DNA of 64,000 nucleotides from Dolomitihabitans soli (GTDB lineage Bacteria > Actinomycetota > Actinomycetes > Streptosporangiales > Streptosporangiaceae): NCBI RefSeq assembly GCF_022213955.1, contig NZ_JAKNTW010000030.1, positions 1 through 64,000 of the forward strand, given 5' to 3'. The translations under genes and the position numbers were made by a program. Positions 1-9,700 of the stretch are shown here, in pieces. Position 1 is the first letter of the stretch. Each line of letters opens with the position of its first letter. Below the pieces are notes generated by a model that saw only the letters and a list, made by a program, of their open reading frames with translations, had not been told where the DNA came from and made no database searches.

Positions 1-60
1 GGCCCCCCCGCCCAATTTAGTCCGCGGGGGGGGCCGCCCCCAACCCCCGCCCCCCCCCCC
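1..60. repeat. G/C homopolymer hairpin at the window start
   Basis: Positions 1-11 (GG, seven C, GC) pair with 24-35 (GC, eight G, CC), giving an 11-bp stem around a short AT-containing loop. A C-rich tract follows at 37-60. Such a stem could act as a terminator for whatever lies upstream or block readthrough into the RiPP operon, but there is no T tract. Long G and C runs are also where assemblies go wrong, so the exact run lengths should be distrusted. Confidence 0.5.
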
Positions 61-168
61 GGCGCAATCGAGATGAATCGCACACTAATACTGCCCGCCT
101 GGAAGGATTGGACTGCCCGCGCTGCGGCTCCAAAACTGGACATGAGCGCAAGGGAAGGGGTTTCAGTA

Positions 169-537
169 ATGGTGAGGACGGCGGCGATGGAAGCGCGCGA
201 GTTTCTGGAGTCGGTAAGGGATGGCGTGGGGGCGTACAGGATCGAATCGTGGCCGCAGGTGATAGCGGGGCGCCCGGCACGGCGGGTCGACGACGTTGTG
301 GCCTCGTTGCGGGTGGAGCAGCGCAACAGTGTTGGGTTCTTGGATCCGGTGGAGGACGCGCTGTATGTGACGGCAGGGCTGCGCGGGTCGGGTTTCCCGG
401 CCTCGTTCCACCTCGGCCGGGAATCGGTGCCGGCGATGCCACCGGCAGGATTCTACGCGTGGGTGGAGTGTGACGGCGAAGTGGTGAGTACATCCCTTCC
501 CGTCAAGGAGACGTATCTAGAGGTGTATCGGGCATGA
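169..537 (+). CDS. Hypothetical protein, first gene of the RiPP-like operon
   Basis: About 122 residues, no recognised domain, one cysteine and no membrane segment. The ATG at 169 is preferred because a purine-rich AGGGAAGGGG stretch lies 8 bases upstream. In-frame ATGs at 73 and 142 are less well placed. Its stop overlaps the ATG of the next gene (534-537), so the two are probably translationally coupled and work together. Its position is where a lasso cluster might carry a leader peptidase or precursor. It does not look like the transglutaminase-like B2 protease, whose Cys/His/Asp pattern is absent, nor like a short leader-core peptide. Function unknown. Confidence 0.55.
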   Translation: MVRTAAMEAREFLESVRDGVGAYRIESWPQVIAGRPARRVDDVVASLRVEQRNSVGFLDPVEDALYVTAGLRGSGFPASFHLGRESVPAMPPAGFYAWVECDGEVVSTSLPVKETYLEVYRA

Positions 538-1994
538 ACCGAGTTGAAATTACCAAGCGCGGGGTGCGGTCGAGTGGTCCGGGGACGATGGTTCCCGGGC
601 TGCGAATCGTCAATTCAAAGGATTCGTTTGAATTGACGCTGGAGCTGCCGTCGACGCTGCCGGTCTATTACCGGATCGATCCTTCGGGGTTGGAGTGGGG
701 CGAGGATCTGGCCGCTTTTGCCGGTGGCGCAGCGGTTCCCGGTCCGGAGGCGTGGGACCTGCTCGCGCTGGTGCACGGCACCGTACCGGCGCCGGATGAC
801 GCGCTGGGTGTGCCCGGGGTTCAACGGCTGACGACCGGCACGGTGGTGCGGGTGGACGCCGCCGGGGTGCGGGTAGAGCGGCAGGCACCACGATCGCCCA
901 GCCCCGAGAGGGATCTGATCGACGTGGTCGGTGCGGCGCTACCGGACGGTGAGTTCGGGATCGCCTACAGCGGTGGACTTTCCTCGGCGTTCCTGGCGGT
1001 GGCGGCGTACCGGGCGGGTAAGCGGCCGGTACTGGTGCACGCGGATCTGGGCGCGGCCTTCGCGCACTTGCCGGTGCCCGAGATACCCGGCCTGAAGCTG
1101 CGACGGGTGCCGATGGATGTCTCAGAGTTGCTGGACCATCACCCGATCGCCACCGAGGTACCACGACCCCCGACGCCGGAGGTGGAGGTGCGCCGGCGCC
1201 TCGTGGCGAAGTTGTCCGCGGCGGTGGAACTGCCGCTGGCAACCGGGGCGCTGCTGGAGGACCTGGTCTCGATCCGGTTGCCCGAAGCCGAGATCAGCGA
1301 CGAGAAGCTCCTCGAATGCGAGCCGTTCCACGTGGCCGGAACCCTGCCCACCTTGGCCGAGGCGCGCAAGCTCCTGGAGGGACAGACCGTGCATGCGCCC
1401 ATGGCCGGTGTGGAGGGCCCACCAGAGGAGCAGCAGCCCGGTGCTCAGCCGGCACCGGTGCCGGCGGGAACGAACTTCGTGCCTGGTCTGACCGAAGCGG
1501 GCCAGGAGGAATACGGCATCGCGCGACAGTTGAGCCTTCCGCTGTGGGAAGAACACATCAAGTCTCTCCCGCCGGTGTTGGGCAAGGCCGACGCCGCTTT
1601 GGCCGAGCGCGGGGGGGCCGGCGCGGTGCTGCCGGCCCTCGACCCGCAGGTCCTCGCCACGGTGGCCGCGCTTTCAGCCGACGACATCGGCCGGATCGAG
1701 CGTGGCGTGTTTCGGAACAACCTGCCGCTGTGGCAGGCGCTCGACGCGCATGGCGTCACCGGCGTACGGCGGGCGGCGCCCGGTTACTGGCTGCGCCTGG
1801 CCGCCGCGGAACACCTGTATGCACAGCGGGACAAGCTGGCGGCGTCTGTCGCTGATTCCCCCCTGGCGAAGGCAGGCCTGATCGAGGCCGAGCAGGTCGC
1901 CGCAGCACTGCGCGACCCTCGGCAGATGAGCGAGCACGCCCTGGCCCTGCTGCGGTTGGTGTGGACCGGCCACTGGATGCGAGGTCAAGCATGA
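534..1994 (+). CDS. Asparagine-synthase-like protein, lasso-cyclase (C protein) type
   Basis: 486 residues. The N-terminal part resembles the degenerate glutaminase-like half of lasso cyclases. The C-terminal half is the AsnB ATP-pyrophosphatase fold, with the PPi loop at residues 146-151 reading SGGLSS where most relatives have SGGxDS. In lasso biosynthesis this family adenylates an Asp/Glu side chain and closes the macrolactam. The adjacent PqqD-like protein and exporter support that role. The Asp-to-Ser change in the loop means the cyclase may be altered or inactive, or may use another chemistry. It overlaps both neighbours by 4 bases. An ordinary asparagine synthetase is unlikely because no catalytic N-terminal Cys glutaminase is present. 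Confidence 0.7.
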   Translation: MNRVEITKRGVRSSGPGTMVPGLRIVNSKDSFELTLELPSTLPVYYRIDPSGLEWGEDLAAFAGGAAVPGPEAWDLLALVHGTVPAPDDALGVPGVQRLTTGTVVRVDAAGVRVERQAPRSPSPERDLIDVVGAALPDGEFGIAYSGGLSSAFLAVAAYRAGKRPVLVHADLGAAFAHLPVPEIPGLKLRRVPMDVSELLDHHPIATEVPRPPTPEVEVRRRLVAKLSAAVELPLATGALLEDLVSIRLPEAEISDEKLLECEPFHVAGTLPTLAEARKLLEGQTVHAPMAGVEGPPEEQQPGAQPAPVPAGTNFVPGLTEAGQEEYGIARQLSLPLWEEHIKSLPPVLGKADAALAERGGAGAVLPALDPQVLATVAALSADDIGRIERGVFRNNLPLWQALDAHGVTGVRRAAPGYWLRLAAAEHLYAQRDKLAASVADSPLAKAGLIEAEQVAAALRDPRQMSEHALALLRLVWTGHWMRGQA

Positions 1995-2203
1995 GCACGG
2001 TGAAACTGGCGCCCCAGGTAACCCTGACCCGATTGCCGTACGGCGGCGCGGTTCTGGTGAACGGCGTGAATCTGGCGATCGCCGAGTGCGATGAGCCGCA
2101 GACAGCGGCGATCAATGAACTGCTGGCCGGCGGCGTACCGGAAGGGCAGTTGGCCCAGGTTCTGATCGCGGACGGTTGGGTGGTGCTGAGCGATGCCGGC
2201 TGA
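1991..2203 (+). CDS. PqqD-family RiPP recognition protein (lasso B1-like)
   Basis: 70 residues, the usual size for stand-alone PqqD/B1 proteins. It shows the small beta-sheet plus helices pattern and a central hydrophobic run (GGAVLVNGVNLAIAECDE) followed by a helical segment. These proteins bind the leader of a RiPP precursor and present it to the processing enzymes. The ATG at 1991 overlaps the cyclase stop (ATGA), and the gene end overlaps the MauE-like gene. Together with the AsnB-like protein this is the best evidence that the operon makes a ribosomal peptide. Its precursor is not in the window and probably lies upstream. Confidence 0.7.
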   Translation: MSTVKLAPQVTLTRLPYGGAVLVNGVNLAIAECDEPQTAAINELLAGGVPEGQLAQVLIADGWVVLSDAG

Positions 2204-2969
2204 TGTGCTGGTGGCGGTCCTGGCCGGGCCCCTCGTCGTCTCCGGTGTGGCGAAGCTGGCGGCGCCGACCGAGAAACTGTCCTGGCCGATCCGCAGCGGG
2301 CCCCTGGCGGCGCCTCACGGCCCGCGACTGGTCGCCGCCGCCGAGCTGGTCGGCGCGGTGCTGCTCATCATCGTGCCTGGCCGCCTTGCCGCGGTGGGTG
2401 GCCTGGTGGCGTACCTGGCGCTGACCGCCGTAGCCCAAGCGTTGCGCGGCCAGAAGTGCGCCTGCTTCGGGCTGGCGCGGCTGGCCTCGGTAGGTCGCAC
2501 CCACGTCCTCATGAACGCCGCCGGCGCGCTGCTGGCAGTCATCGCTCTACTGATGGGCCCCGGCGCCCAGACGGCGTTGCGCGTCGGGTTCGCGGTAGCA
2601 GCAACCGCCCTGATCACGGGTGTGGTCTTCGCAGTGGACCACCGTGCCCGCGCGATCGAAGCAGCAAAGGAAAAACAGATCGTGGAACGCACCGATGCGG
2701 TGTACAGCGTACGGCTCTACACCTCCGCGTCCTGCCCGTCTTGCCGGGCACTGAAGAAGCTTGTGGCAGGTATGGAACCGGCCCGCCGCGACGCGGTCGC
2801 CGAAACCGTGCTCGGACGCGATGATGCGGCACCCGGAGCGATGGCGGAGATGGGTGTGCCCTGCGCGCAGGGCCTCGATGCCGCCGGCGAACCCGTCGGC
2901 GAACCGGTCTCTGGAATCGGCTCGGTCAAGGCTCTGATCAACTCGATCGTGGTCACCGCACATGCTTAG
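2193..2969 (+). CDS. MauE/DoxX-like membrane protein fused to a thioredoxin-like domain
   Basis: 258 residues. The first ~150 form about four membrane segments of the MauE type, including the family's C-x-C-F-G motif at residues 89-93. The rest is a soluble thioredoxin-like domain with a C-P-S-C redox pair at 181-184 preceded by a beta strand. MauE-type proteins pass electrons or disulfides across the membrane. In this operon the likely role is forming or protecting a disulfide in the peptide, or keeping the hydrolase reduced; that is inference. It overlaps the genes on both sides, so co-production with the cyclase is expected. A separate house-keeping redox role cannot be excluded. Confidence 0.65.
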   Translation: MPADVLVAVLAGPLVVSGVAKLAAPTEKLSWPIRSGPLAAPHGPRLVAAAELVGAVLLIIVPGRLAAVGGLVAYLALTAVAQALRGQKCACFGLARLASVGRTHVLMNAAGALLAVIALLMGPGAQTALRVGFAVAATALITGVVFAVDHRARAIEAAKEKQIVERTDAVYSVRLYTSASCPSCRALKKLVAGMEPARRDAVAETVLGRDDAAPGAMAEMGVPCAQGLDAAGEPVGEPVSGIGSVKALINSIVVTAHA

Positions 2970-4425
2970 GAGCTGGAGGGACAGCTCACCGAACGGCGCG
3001 TGGGCGCGGCTGACCACTCCGGCCCGATCATCGATCTCGCAGGCGAATCCCGCCGTCGCGTACTGGCGCGAACTGCGGGTGGACCCGGACCTGGCCGGGC
3101 TCGCAGTAGACCAGGCATGGCCGACCCGCATCGAGATCCACACACACAGCACGTCGCCGGGTTGGATCCTCCCCCTCACCGACGTGCTGCCCGCACGACT
3201 GGCCTGGCACCCCGAACGGCCCCTCGTCGCAGGGCTGGTGGTGCGGGACCGGCATGCCCACCCGTGGGTGGCCGACTACGCCACCCAGACTGTCACGGTG
3301 TTCGACCAGATTCGGGCCGCGACCTCCCACGCATGGCCCCCCCATGCCTGGGTGGACGACCGCCTCGTCCTGCTCCTCCCGTCGCCCCCAGCGGCAGAAA
3401 CCCCGCTGGCACACGGGAATCCGGTGGCACTGGAGGCGACGGGTCCGATGTACGTGAAGTTCCTGCCTACCCTGCCCGAACTCGCCGAGCTCATCGCTGC
3501 CCGGCCCGCGGCGCTGGATCCGGTTACCGGCCAGGCGATCGGACTGACCGACCCACTGGTGGTACGGCGTCTGGCCGCCCTGGACGGCGAGCTCTATCTG
3601 GAGTACGCCGAGGATGACCCCGCCTCCGAGGACGGGCTGTCCTGGTCCAGCCTGACCGTATCGGTCGACGGCTCCGGCTCGCCTCGTCCGGTCGCGGAGG
3701 CTCCGCACGAGCCGGCGCCGTCGAAGGGGACACCGGTCCCCGAACCCACCCACCCAACGGGCATCAGTATCGATACCGGGTACCACCAGGCCTCGCTCAC
3801 GCACCACCCGGGAGAGCCGGCAGCAGTGTTGTGGCTGCGCAACGCCCGCCCTGGAAGCCCGGCAACGGCGCCCCCCCTGCTGGATACCGGACACGCGGTC
3901 GCGCACCTGGAATTGCCGTTGCACTGGCCGGCCGACGCCACAGTGGAATCCCTGCACCTGCAGATCATCGACACGGTGCGCGCCGCGATGGCCACCGTGG
4001 ACGGTCCGATGCTGGTGGGTGGGCACAGCTTCAGCGCCACCCTCGCCCTGTATGCCCTCGCCCATGTCCCTGAGTTGCGTGGAGCGATCGTGCACAGCGG
4101 CTGCTACAACCGCACCCTCACCCCGACCGGCTGGCAACACGAGAAACGCCACTTGTGGCAAGCCCCGGACATCTACCGAGCGTTCAGTGCCCTGGAGTTC
4201 GCCCACAAGCTGGATCGGCCGGTGCTGTTAGCCCACGGCACCAACGACACCAACCCCGCCACCGCCCCCGAACAATCCGTCGAACTCTACAAGGCCATCG
4301 TTGCCAACGGCGGCACCGCCCGCCTACTCCTCCTCCCCGGCGCAGGCCACGCGTTCTACTACGCCGAACACATCGCGTTCCTCAGCACCGAGCACCGCAA
4401 CTGGATCGAGCGGTGGACCCAGTGA
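2962..4425 (+). CDS. S9-like alpha/beta hydrolase (prolyl oligopeptidase type)
   Basis: 487 residues. The first ~270 look like a shortened beta-propeller or cap region. The C-terminal part is an alpha/beta hydrolase with Ser356 in GGHSFSA, a likely acid at Asp429 (HGTND) and His463 (GAGHAF). This matches the S9 prolyl-oligopeptidase layout, though the propeller is shorter than usual (full enzymes are 600-700 residues). Lasso clusters sometimes carry S9 isopeptidases that open the ring. Here, with no B2 protease, it could instead remove the leader. A TTA leucine codon at 4228 suggests bldA dependence. It overlaps the upstream gene by 8 bases and the exporter by 4. Confidence 0.65.
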   Translation: MLRSWRDSSPNGAWARLTTPARSSISQANPAVAYWRELRVDPDLAGLAVDQAWPTRIEIHTHSTSPGWILPLTDVLPARLAWHPERPLVAGLVVRDRHAHPWVADYATQTVTVFDQIRAATSHAWPPHAWVDDRLVLLLPSPPAAETPLAHGNPVALEATGPMYVKFLPTLPELAELIAARPAALDPVTGQAIGLTDPLVVRRLAALDGELYLEYAEDDPASEDGLSWSSLTVSVDGSGSPRPVAEAPHEPAPSKGTPVPEPTHPTGISIDTGYHQASLTHHPGEPAAVLWLRNARPGSPATAPPLLDTGHAVAHLELPLHWPADATVESLHLQIIDTVRAAMATVDGPMLVGGHSFSATLALYALAHVPELRGAIVHSGCYNRTLTPTGWQHEKRHLWQAPDIYRAFSALEFAHKLDRPVLLAHGTNDTNPATAPEQSVELYKAIVANGGTARLLLLPGAGHAFYYAEHIAFLSTEHRNWIERWTQ

Positions 4426-6230
4426 CGCCCAGGCTCACCGTCCGCGACATGTGCGGGGCGGCGGTACTCGCCGTACGCATGTCCTGGGCGGCGGACCGGC
4501 GCGGTGTCCTCACCGTGGTGGGGCTTCAACTGACCACCGCGGTCGGCCTGGCCGGTGCGTTGCTGTTGTTGCGGGGCATGGTGGACGACGTGATGGCCCT
4601 CGCCAAGGGGGGCGGCGCCGGAGTCGACCTATGGAGGCTGGTGTCCGGGCTGATGGTGCTGGTCGCCCTCGGTGCGGTGGGTGGCATCCTGCAGGCGCTC
4701 AGTGGGATGCGGCAGCAGATCCTCACCGATCGGGTGGACCGGCACGTCATCTCACTGGTGTTACGTACCGCCGCCCACACCGAGCTGTTGGAATTCGAGG
4801 ACCCGGACTTCCACGACCGGCTACAGCGCGCGGTACACGCCTCGCGGCGCGAGCCGGCCAAGGTGGTCATGATGCTGGTCGCGATGCTGCAGGCGGTGCT
4901 GACCGTGGTGGCCATAGCGGGCGTGTTCATCACCATGGCCTGGTGGCTGCTCCCCCTGGCGACCCTCTGCGCGTTGCCGCTGTTCAAGGCAGCCAAGGAC
5001 CGACGCAACGCCGTGTACACAATGCACCACTCCCTGGCCGAGAACCACCGCCGCCGCCAGTACTTGGAGCAGCTGCTCACCCGCCGGGACGAGGCCAAGG
5101 AGATCCGGGCCCTGAACCTCGGCACCACCCTCCACACCCGCTGGGACAGCGAATACGCCCAGGAGTTGAACGGCATGGCCCGCCTGATCCGCACTCATGC
5201 GGGACGGGAGATCCGCGCCAAACTCTTGTCCGGCGCCCTGATCGTGGGTGTCATCGCCTCCGTCTGGGCGTTGGTGAACACCGGAATGGTGTCCCTGGCA
5301 GCCGGCTCCACCGGCCTGGTCGGACTCTGGTTGCTGTCGAGCCGCATGGGAATGGCCAGTCAGATGATCAACGACGTGGGCCAGTCCCTTTACTTCCTCA
5401 AAGACCTGCACAACTTCACAGCCGCAGCCGTCGAGCCACTCCCCGGACTCGCCGAACCTGTACGCCCATTCAGGACGCTCCGTGCGCACGACCTGACCTT
5501 CACGTACCCCGGCGCCGACCGCCCCTCGCTCCACGGTATCGATATCTCACTCCACCAAGGCGAAATCATCGCCCTCGTCGGAGCCAACGGCTCCGGGAAG
5601 ACCACCCTTGCGAAGCTACTCGCCGGCCTGTACGCGCCCACTGGCGGGACGCTGGTCCGCGACGGCCACCCTGCCACCGACCTGCACCGACTGCGCCACG
5701 GCTGCGCCGTGGTGTTCCAGGACTTCGTCCACTACAAGCTCACCGCCCACGACAACATCGCTTTCGGTCGCGTCGACGACCAACCCCACCACAGCCGCAT
5801 CAGACACGCCGCCGAATCCGCCGGCGTCGCCACCTTGTTGGAGAGCCTCCCCGACGGCTACCACACCGTCCTCGGTCGCGAATTCACCGATGGCACCGAC
5901 CTTTCCGGTGGCCAGTGGCAGAAACTCGCCATCGCCCGCGCCTTCTACCGCGATGCCCCCTTCGTCATCCTCGACGAGCCCACCGCCGCCCTGGACCCCC
6001 AAGCCGAAGCCGACCTCTTCGCCCGCATCCGTCATCTCTTCGCTGGCCGCACCGTCCTACTCATCTCTCACCGCTTCTCCAGCGTCCGCAGCGCCGACCG
6101 CATCTACGTCCTCGATTCCGGCCGCGTCATCGAGCACGGTACGCACACCCAACTCATGCGTACCCAGGGCCGCTATGCCGACCTCTTCCTCACCCAAGCG
6201 GCGGGGTATCTCGACGCCACGCCAGCCTGA
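4422..6230 (+). CDS. ABC transporter, fused permease and ATPase (peptide exporter)
   Basis: 602 residues from a GTG start that overlaps the previous stop (GTGA); longer upstream reading is a shadow of the hydrolase gene. About six membrane segments are followed by a complete ATPase: Walker A GANGSGKT, signature LSGGQ and Walker B FVILDEP. It is the D-protein position of a lasso operon, so the most likely task is export and self-protection. A TTA codon lies at 4761. It ends the operon; the next gene is almost 480 bases away. Confidence 0.85.
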   Translation: MTPRLTVRDMCGAAVLAVRMSWAADRRGVLTVVGLQLTTAVGLAGALLLLRGMVDDVMALAKGGGAGVDLWRLVSGLMVLVALGAVGGILQALSGMRQQILTDRVDRHVISLVLRTAAHTELLEFEDPDFHDRLQRAVHASRREPAKVVMMLVAMLQAVLTVVAIAGVFITMAWWLLPLATLCALPLFKAAKDRRNAVYTMHHSLAENHRRRQYLEQLLTRRDEAKEIRALNLGTTLHTRWDSEYAQELNGMARLIRTHAGREIRAKLLSGALIVGVIASVWALVNTGMVSLAAGSTGLVGLWLLSSRMGMASQMINDVGQSLYFLKDLHNFTAAAVEPLPGLAEPVRPFRTLRAHDLTFTYPGADRPSLHGIDISLHQGEIIALVGANGSGKTTLAKLLAGLYAPTGGTLVRDGHPATDLHRLRHGCAVVFQDFVHYKLTAHDNIAFGRVDDQPHHSRIRHAAESAGVATLLESLPDGYHTVLGREFTDGTDLSGGQWQKLAIARAFYRDAPFVILDEPTAALDPQAEADLFARIRHLFAGRTVLLISHRFSSVRSADRIYVLDSGRVIEHGTHTQLMRTQGRYADLFLTQAAGYLDATPA

Positions 6231-6705
6231 ACACCACACCAGCGGTGTCCCTTAAACCGTGAAACCTCAAGTTTGGTTGAAGTCAACCTGCCGAATCGGC
6301 GACCGCCGTTCGTTCGGAGGTAAAAGAGCAGCGGCGCGCATGGGCAGTCCGCCGGTTTCCCCCGGATCACGCCAGCTGACGATGGAATGCGCCCATGCAC
6401 CTTTCGTCGTGTCTGAGCTAGTGGCGCTCCTAGGAGCGGCCGCCTCTCATGCATGAACCGGGCCGTACGGCCCTTTGTGTGTCCCCTGGCTGCGTCGCCT
6501 ATACGATCCTGCGACCGGACGGGCGGCCTGGAGGCGTCAACGCCCGCGCCATGGCCGCTCGCGCTTAGCTCAGGCCAGGCGCGTTCGACACCGATGCCGT
6601 CGGGGGTCGAGGGCCGGGCGAGAAGCGTTCGCAATCGTTTCTTCATCTAGTGGACCACCGGAACAGGCCGTCCAGGTTTACAGTGCGTCCAGCCAAGGGG
6701 GCACG
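6231..6705. other. Intergenic region between the RiPP operon and the AfsR-type gene
   Basis: About 475 bases with no convincing gene; the short open frames here have no domain or ribosome site. It holds the dyad described at 6264-6288 and must contain the promoter of the downstream regulator. No terminator hairpin with a T run was found after 6230. Confidence 0.6.
6264..6288. promoter_or_regulatory. Imperfect dyad resembling a MerR-family operator
   Basis: ACCTCAAG and TTGAAGT half-sites face each other across a short T/G spacer. A second, exact 6-bp dyad (GGTTGA/TCAACC) overlaps at 6275-6288. CCTCAAG...TTGA(A/G)G is the style of SoxR/MerR operators in actinomycetes. No MerR gene is present in the window, so the site may be a remnant or serve a regulator elsewhere. 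Confidence 0.3.
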
Positions 6706-9700
6706 ATGAAATTTGGGATATTAGGTCTGCTGACGGTGTGGCGAGAGGGTGAGCAGCTCGATCTCGGCACGCCTAAGGCGCGGGTGCTGTTGGCGGTTCT
6801 GCTGTGCCAAGCGGGTAACCCTGTTTCGGAAGATCAACTGGCCGTGGCACTCTGGGGGAACACCCCTCCGAAGAGCGCCACCAAGAATGTGCAGACCTAC
6901 GTCCACCGGCTCCGGCGGCACCTGGGCGACCCGGCTCGCGTCGTGCGGCAGGGCTCCGGCTATCTGGTGCCGGTGGTCCGGGACGAGCTGGATGCGGCGA
7001 GGTTCGAGAACCTGGCCGGCTCAGGGCAGGCGGTGGAGGCCGCCGGTGAGCCGGAGGTGGCGACCCAACGCCTGCACGAGGCGCTGAGTCTCTGGCGCGG
7101 GCCCGCGTTCGCCGGCATGACCGATGTCCCGATGCTGGCCGCGGAGGCCGCACGGCTGGACGAGGTCCGCCTGTCGGTCCTGCAGTCGCGGATCGCCGTC
7201 GACCTGAGGCTGGGACGCCACGCCGGGCTGTTGGGCGAGCTGACCGCGCTCACCAGCGAGTACCCACTCCGGGAGCGGCTGCGCGCGCAGCTGATGCTGG
7301 CGCTGTACCGCTGTGGCCGGCGGGCGGACGCGCTCGCCGAATACACGCGTGCCCGCAAGACCCTGATCGCGGAGACCGGTCTGGACCCGGCCGAAGAGCT
7401 GCACGACATGCATCAGAGAATCCTCACTCAGGACCCCTCACTCGATCTCGTTCCTCGCGTCATGGCGACGATCACGGGCTCCCCTGTGGGGCCGGGCCCG
7501 TACACGCCGGCCCACCGTGACCTTGCTGCGCGCCTGCCGGATGAACTGGACATCGAGCCGAGCGAGAAGGTGCGGCACGCCCACATACGTGCCCTGTCCG
7601 CCGACAGTCCCGTCCATGCCACGACCCCGATGCCTGAAGCTCAAACGGCCCCCACCCCCGCCGAGTTACCGCCGGACATCGCGGATTTCACGGGCAGGGA
7701 CGGCGAGGTGGCAGACCTCACCGAGGTCCTCACCAAGCCACGGCCGGGCACCGTCGCCATGGCCAGTATCGCGGGTCTGGGGGGCCTGGGTAAGACCACG
7801 CTCGCCGTGCACGTCGCGCACCGGATCGCGGATCGCTTTCCCGACGGCCAGCTCTATGCGGACCTGAGCGGCGCCTCCGCCGACCCTGCCCGCCCGGAGG
7901 ACGTGCTCAGCCGGTTCCTGTTCGCACTGGGCAACAGCGCCACCGGCATACCCGAATCCCTGGAAGAACGCGTGGCGTTCTACCGGAGTTGCCTGGCCGG
8001 ACGCAGAATTCTCATTCTGCTCGACAATGTCGCCGGGGAGGAGCAGGTGCGGCCGCTCCTGCCCGGGGCTCCCGGCACGGCCGTGCTCCTCACCGGACGT
8101 GTCCGGCTGGTCGGTCTCGAGGGCGCGAGCCTGCTGGAACTCGACGTCCTGCCGTCGGCCCAGGCCATGGGCCTGCTGAGAAGGATCGTCGGCGACGAAC
8201 GCGTCCAGGACGACCCGGACGCGGCTCTGGAGATCACCCGGTTGTGCGGCCGGGTGCCGCTCGCGGTCCGCATCTCGGCGGCCAGGCTCCTCGGCAGAAG
8301 GCAGTGGAGTCTGTCCCACCTCGCCGGCGTCCTCGGGGAGGAGCGGCACCGGCTGGACGAACTTGTGGCGGGCGACCTCGACATCCGCGCGGGATTCGAG
8401 ATGAGCTACCGGACGCTTCCCGCGGGCGCGCAGCGGGCCTTCCGGCTGGCCGGACTGCTCGACGCGCCCGATTTCGCCTCCTGGGCGGTGGCGGCCCTCC
8501 TGGACGTGCCGGTACGGCAGGCGGAACACGAGATCGAATCCCTGGTCGACGCTCATCTGCTGAACCTCACCGGGACGGACGAGACGGGCAGGCTCAGGTA
8601 TCGGTTCCACGACCTGATCCGGTTGTACGCGCGTGAGCGGGCGCAGCGCGAGGATTCCGAACCCGAGCGGCAGGCCGCGCTCGGGCGGGCCCTGGGTGCG
8701 TGGCTGGCACTGGCGGAGGTCGCGGCGGAGCACATCCCGGGCCCCTGCTACGCGCTCATGCACAGCTGTGCGCCGCGCTGGCGGCTGCCTGCGGCGGTTT
8801 CCGGCCCGCTGCTGGCCGACCCGATGGCCTGGTTCGGCGCTGAGCACGCCGCGCTGATGGCGGGGGTCGCCCAAGCGTGCGAGGCGCGCCTGACCCAACT
8901 CGCATGGGACCTCGCGGGGTCCACCGAGACGTACCTCAACGTGCGCGGCTTGTATGACGGCTGGCAGCGCATGCACGAGCAGGCGCTCGCGCTCTGCCGT
9001 GAGACCGGCGACAAGCGCGGCGAGGCCGTGCTGATGCGCGGCCTCCTGGAGGTCACCACCTGGAACTCACCGGCGGGCCCCGGACCGGCGATGACACGGA
9101 TGCGGGCCGGCGCTTCGCAGCTCCTCGACCTGTTCACCATGCTGAACGATCCGGTCGGAATGGCCGATGCCTTGGCGACCCTGGCCTGGAGCATGACGGC
9201 CGACGGAATCGGTGCACAAGCGCTGGCCCTGGCGGAGCACGCCCTGCGGACGGCCGCCGACGCGGACTACCTCGGCGGCCAGGCGCGGGCCTATCACGTG
9301 ATGGCGATCATCCACGGCGAGGACGACCCTCAAGGGGCGCTCACGGTCCTGAAGCAGGCGACGAAGGTCGCCGAGGCGCTCGGCAACCCTCACTACACCA
9401 CGACGATCACCCAGTTCCTCGGCGCGGCGAAATCGTTCTGCGGTGACACCACGGGCGGCCAGGAACTGCTGGAGAGGTCCCTGGGAATGGCACGGCGGTT
9501 GAACTACCGCTATCTGGAGACGTTCTCGCTGCTCTACCTCTCGAAGCTGTTCGTCATGGTCGGGGACGAGCGGGCCAGGGCGACCGCCGAACTGACGCTG
9601 GCCTACAGCGAGGACGGCAACTTCGGCCATTATCTCGCCGACGCGCTCAGCGTTCTCGGGCAGTTGAGCCTGGCCGAAGGAGACCTGCCCGCCGCCATCG

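Noticed and set aside
108-473. Frame beginning with a zinc-ribbon-like CPRCGS segment
   Set aside because: The similarity lasts about 15 residues and overlaps the better-supported gene at 169-537; the remainder is Gly/Arg-rich shadow sequence.
4155-4421. Upstream extension of the RiPP exporter frame
   Set aside because: It lies wholly inside the S9-like hydrolase gene in another frame and is Arg/Pro-rich; the GTG at 4422 with GTGA coupling is the better start.
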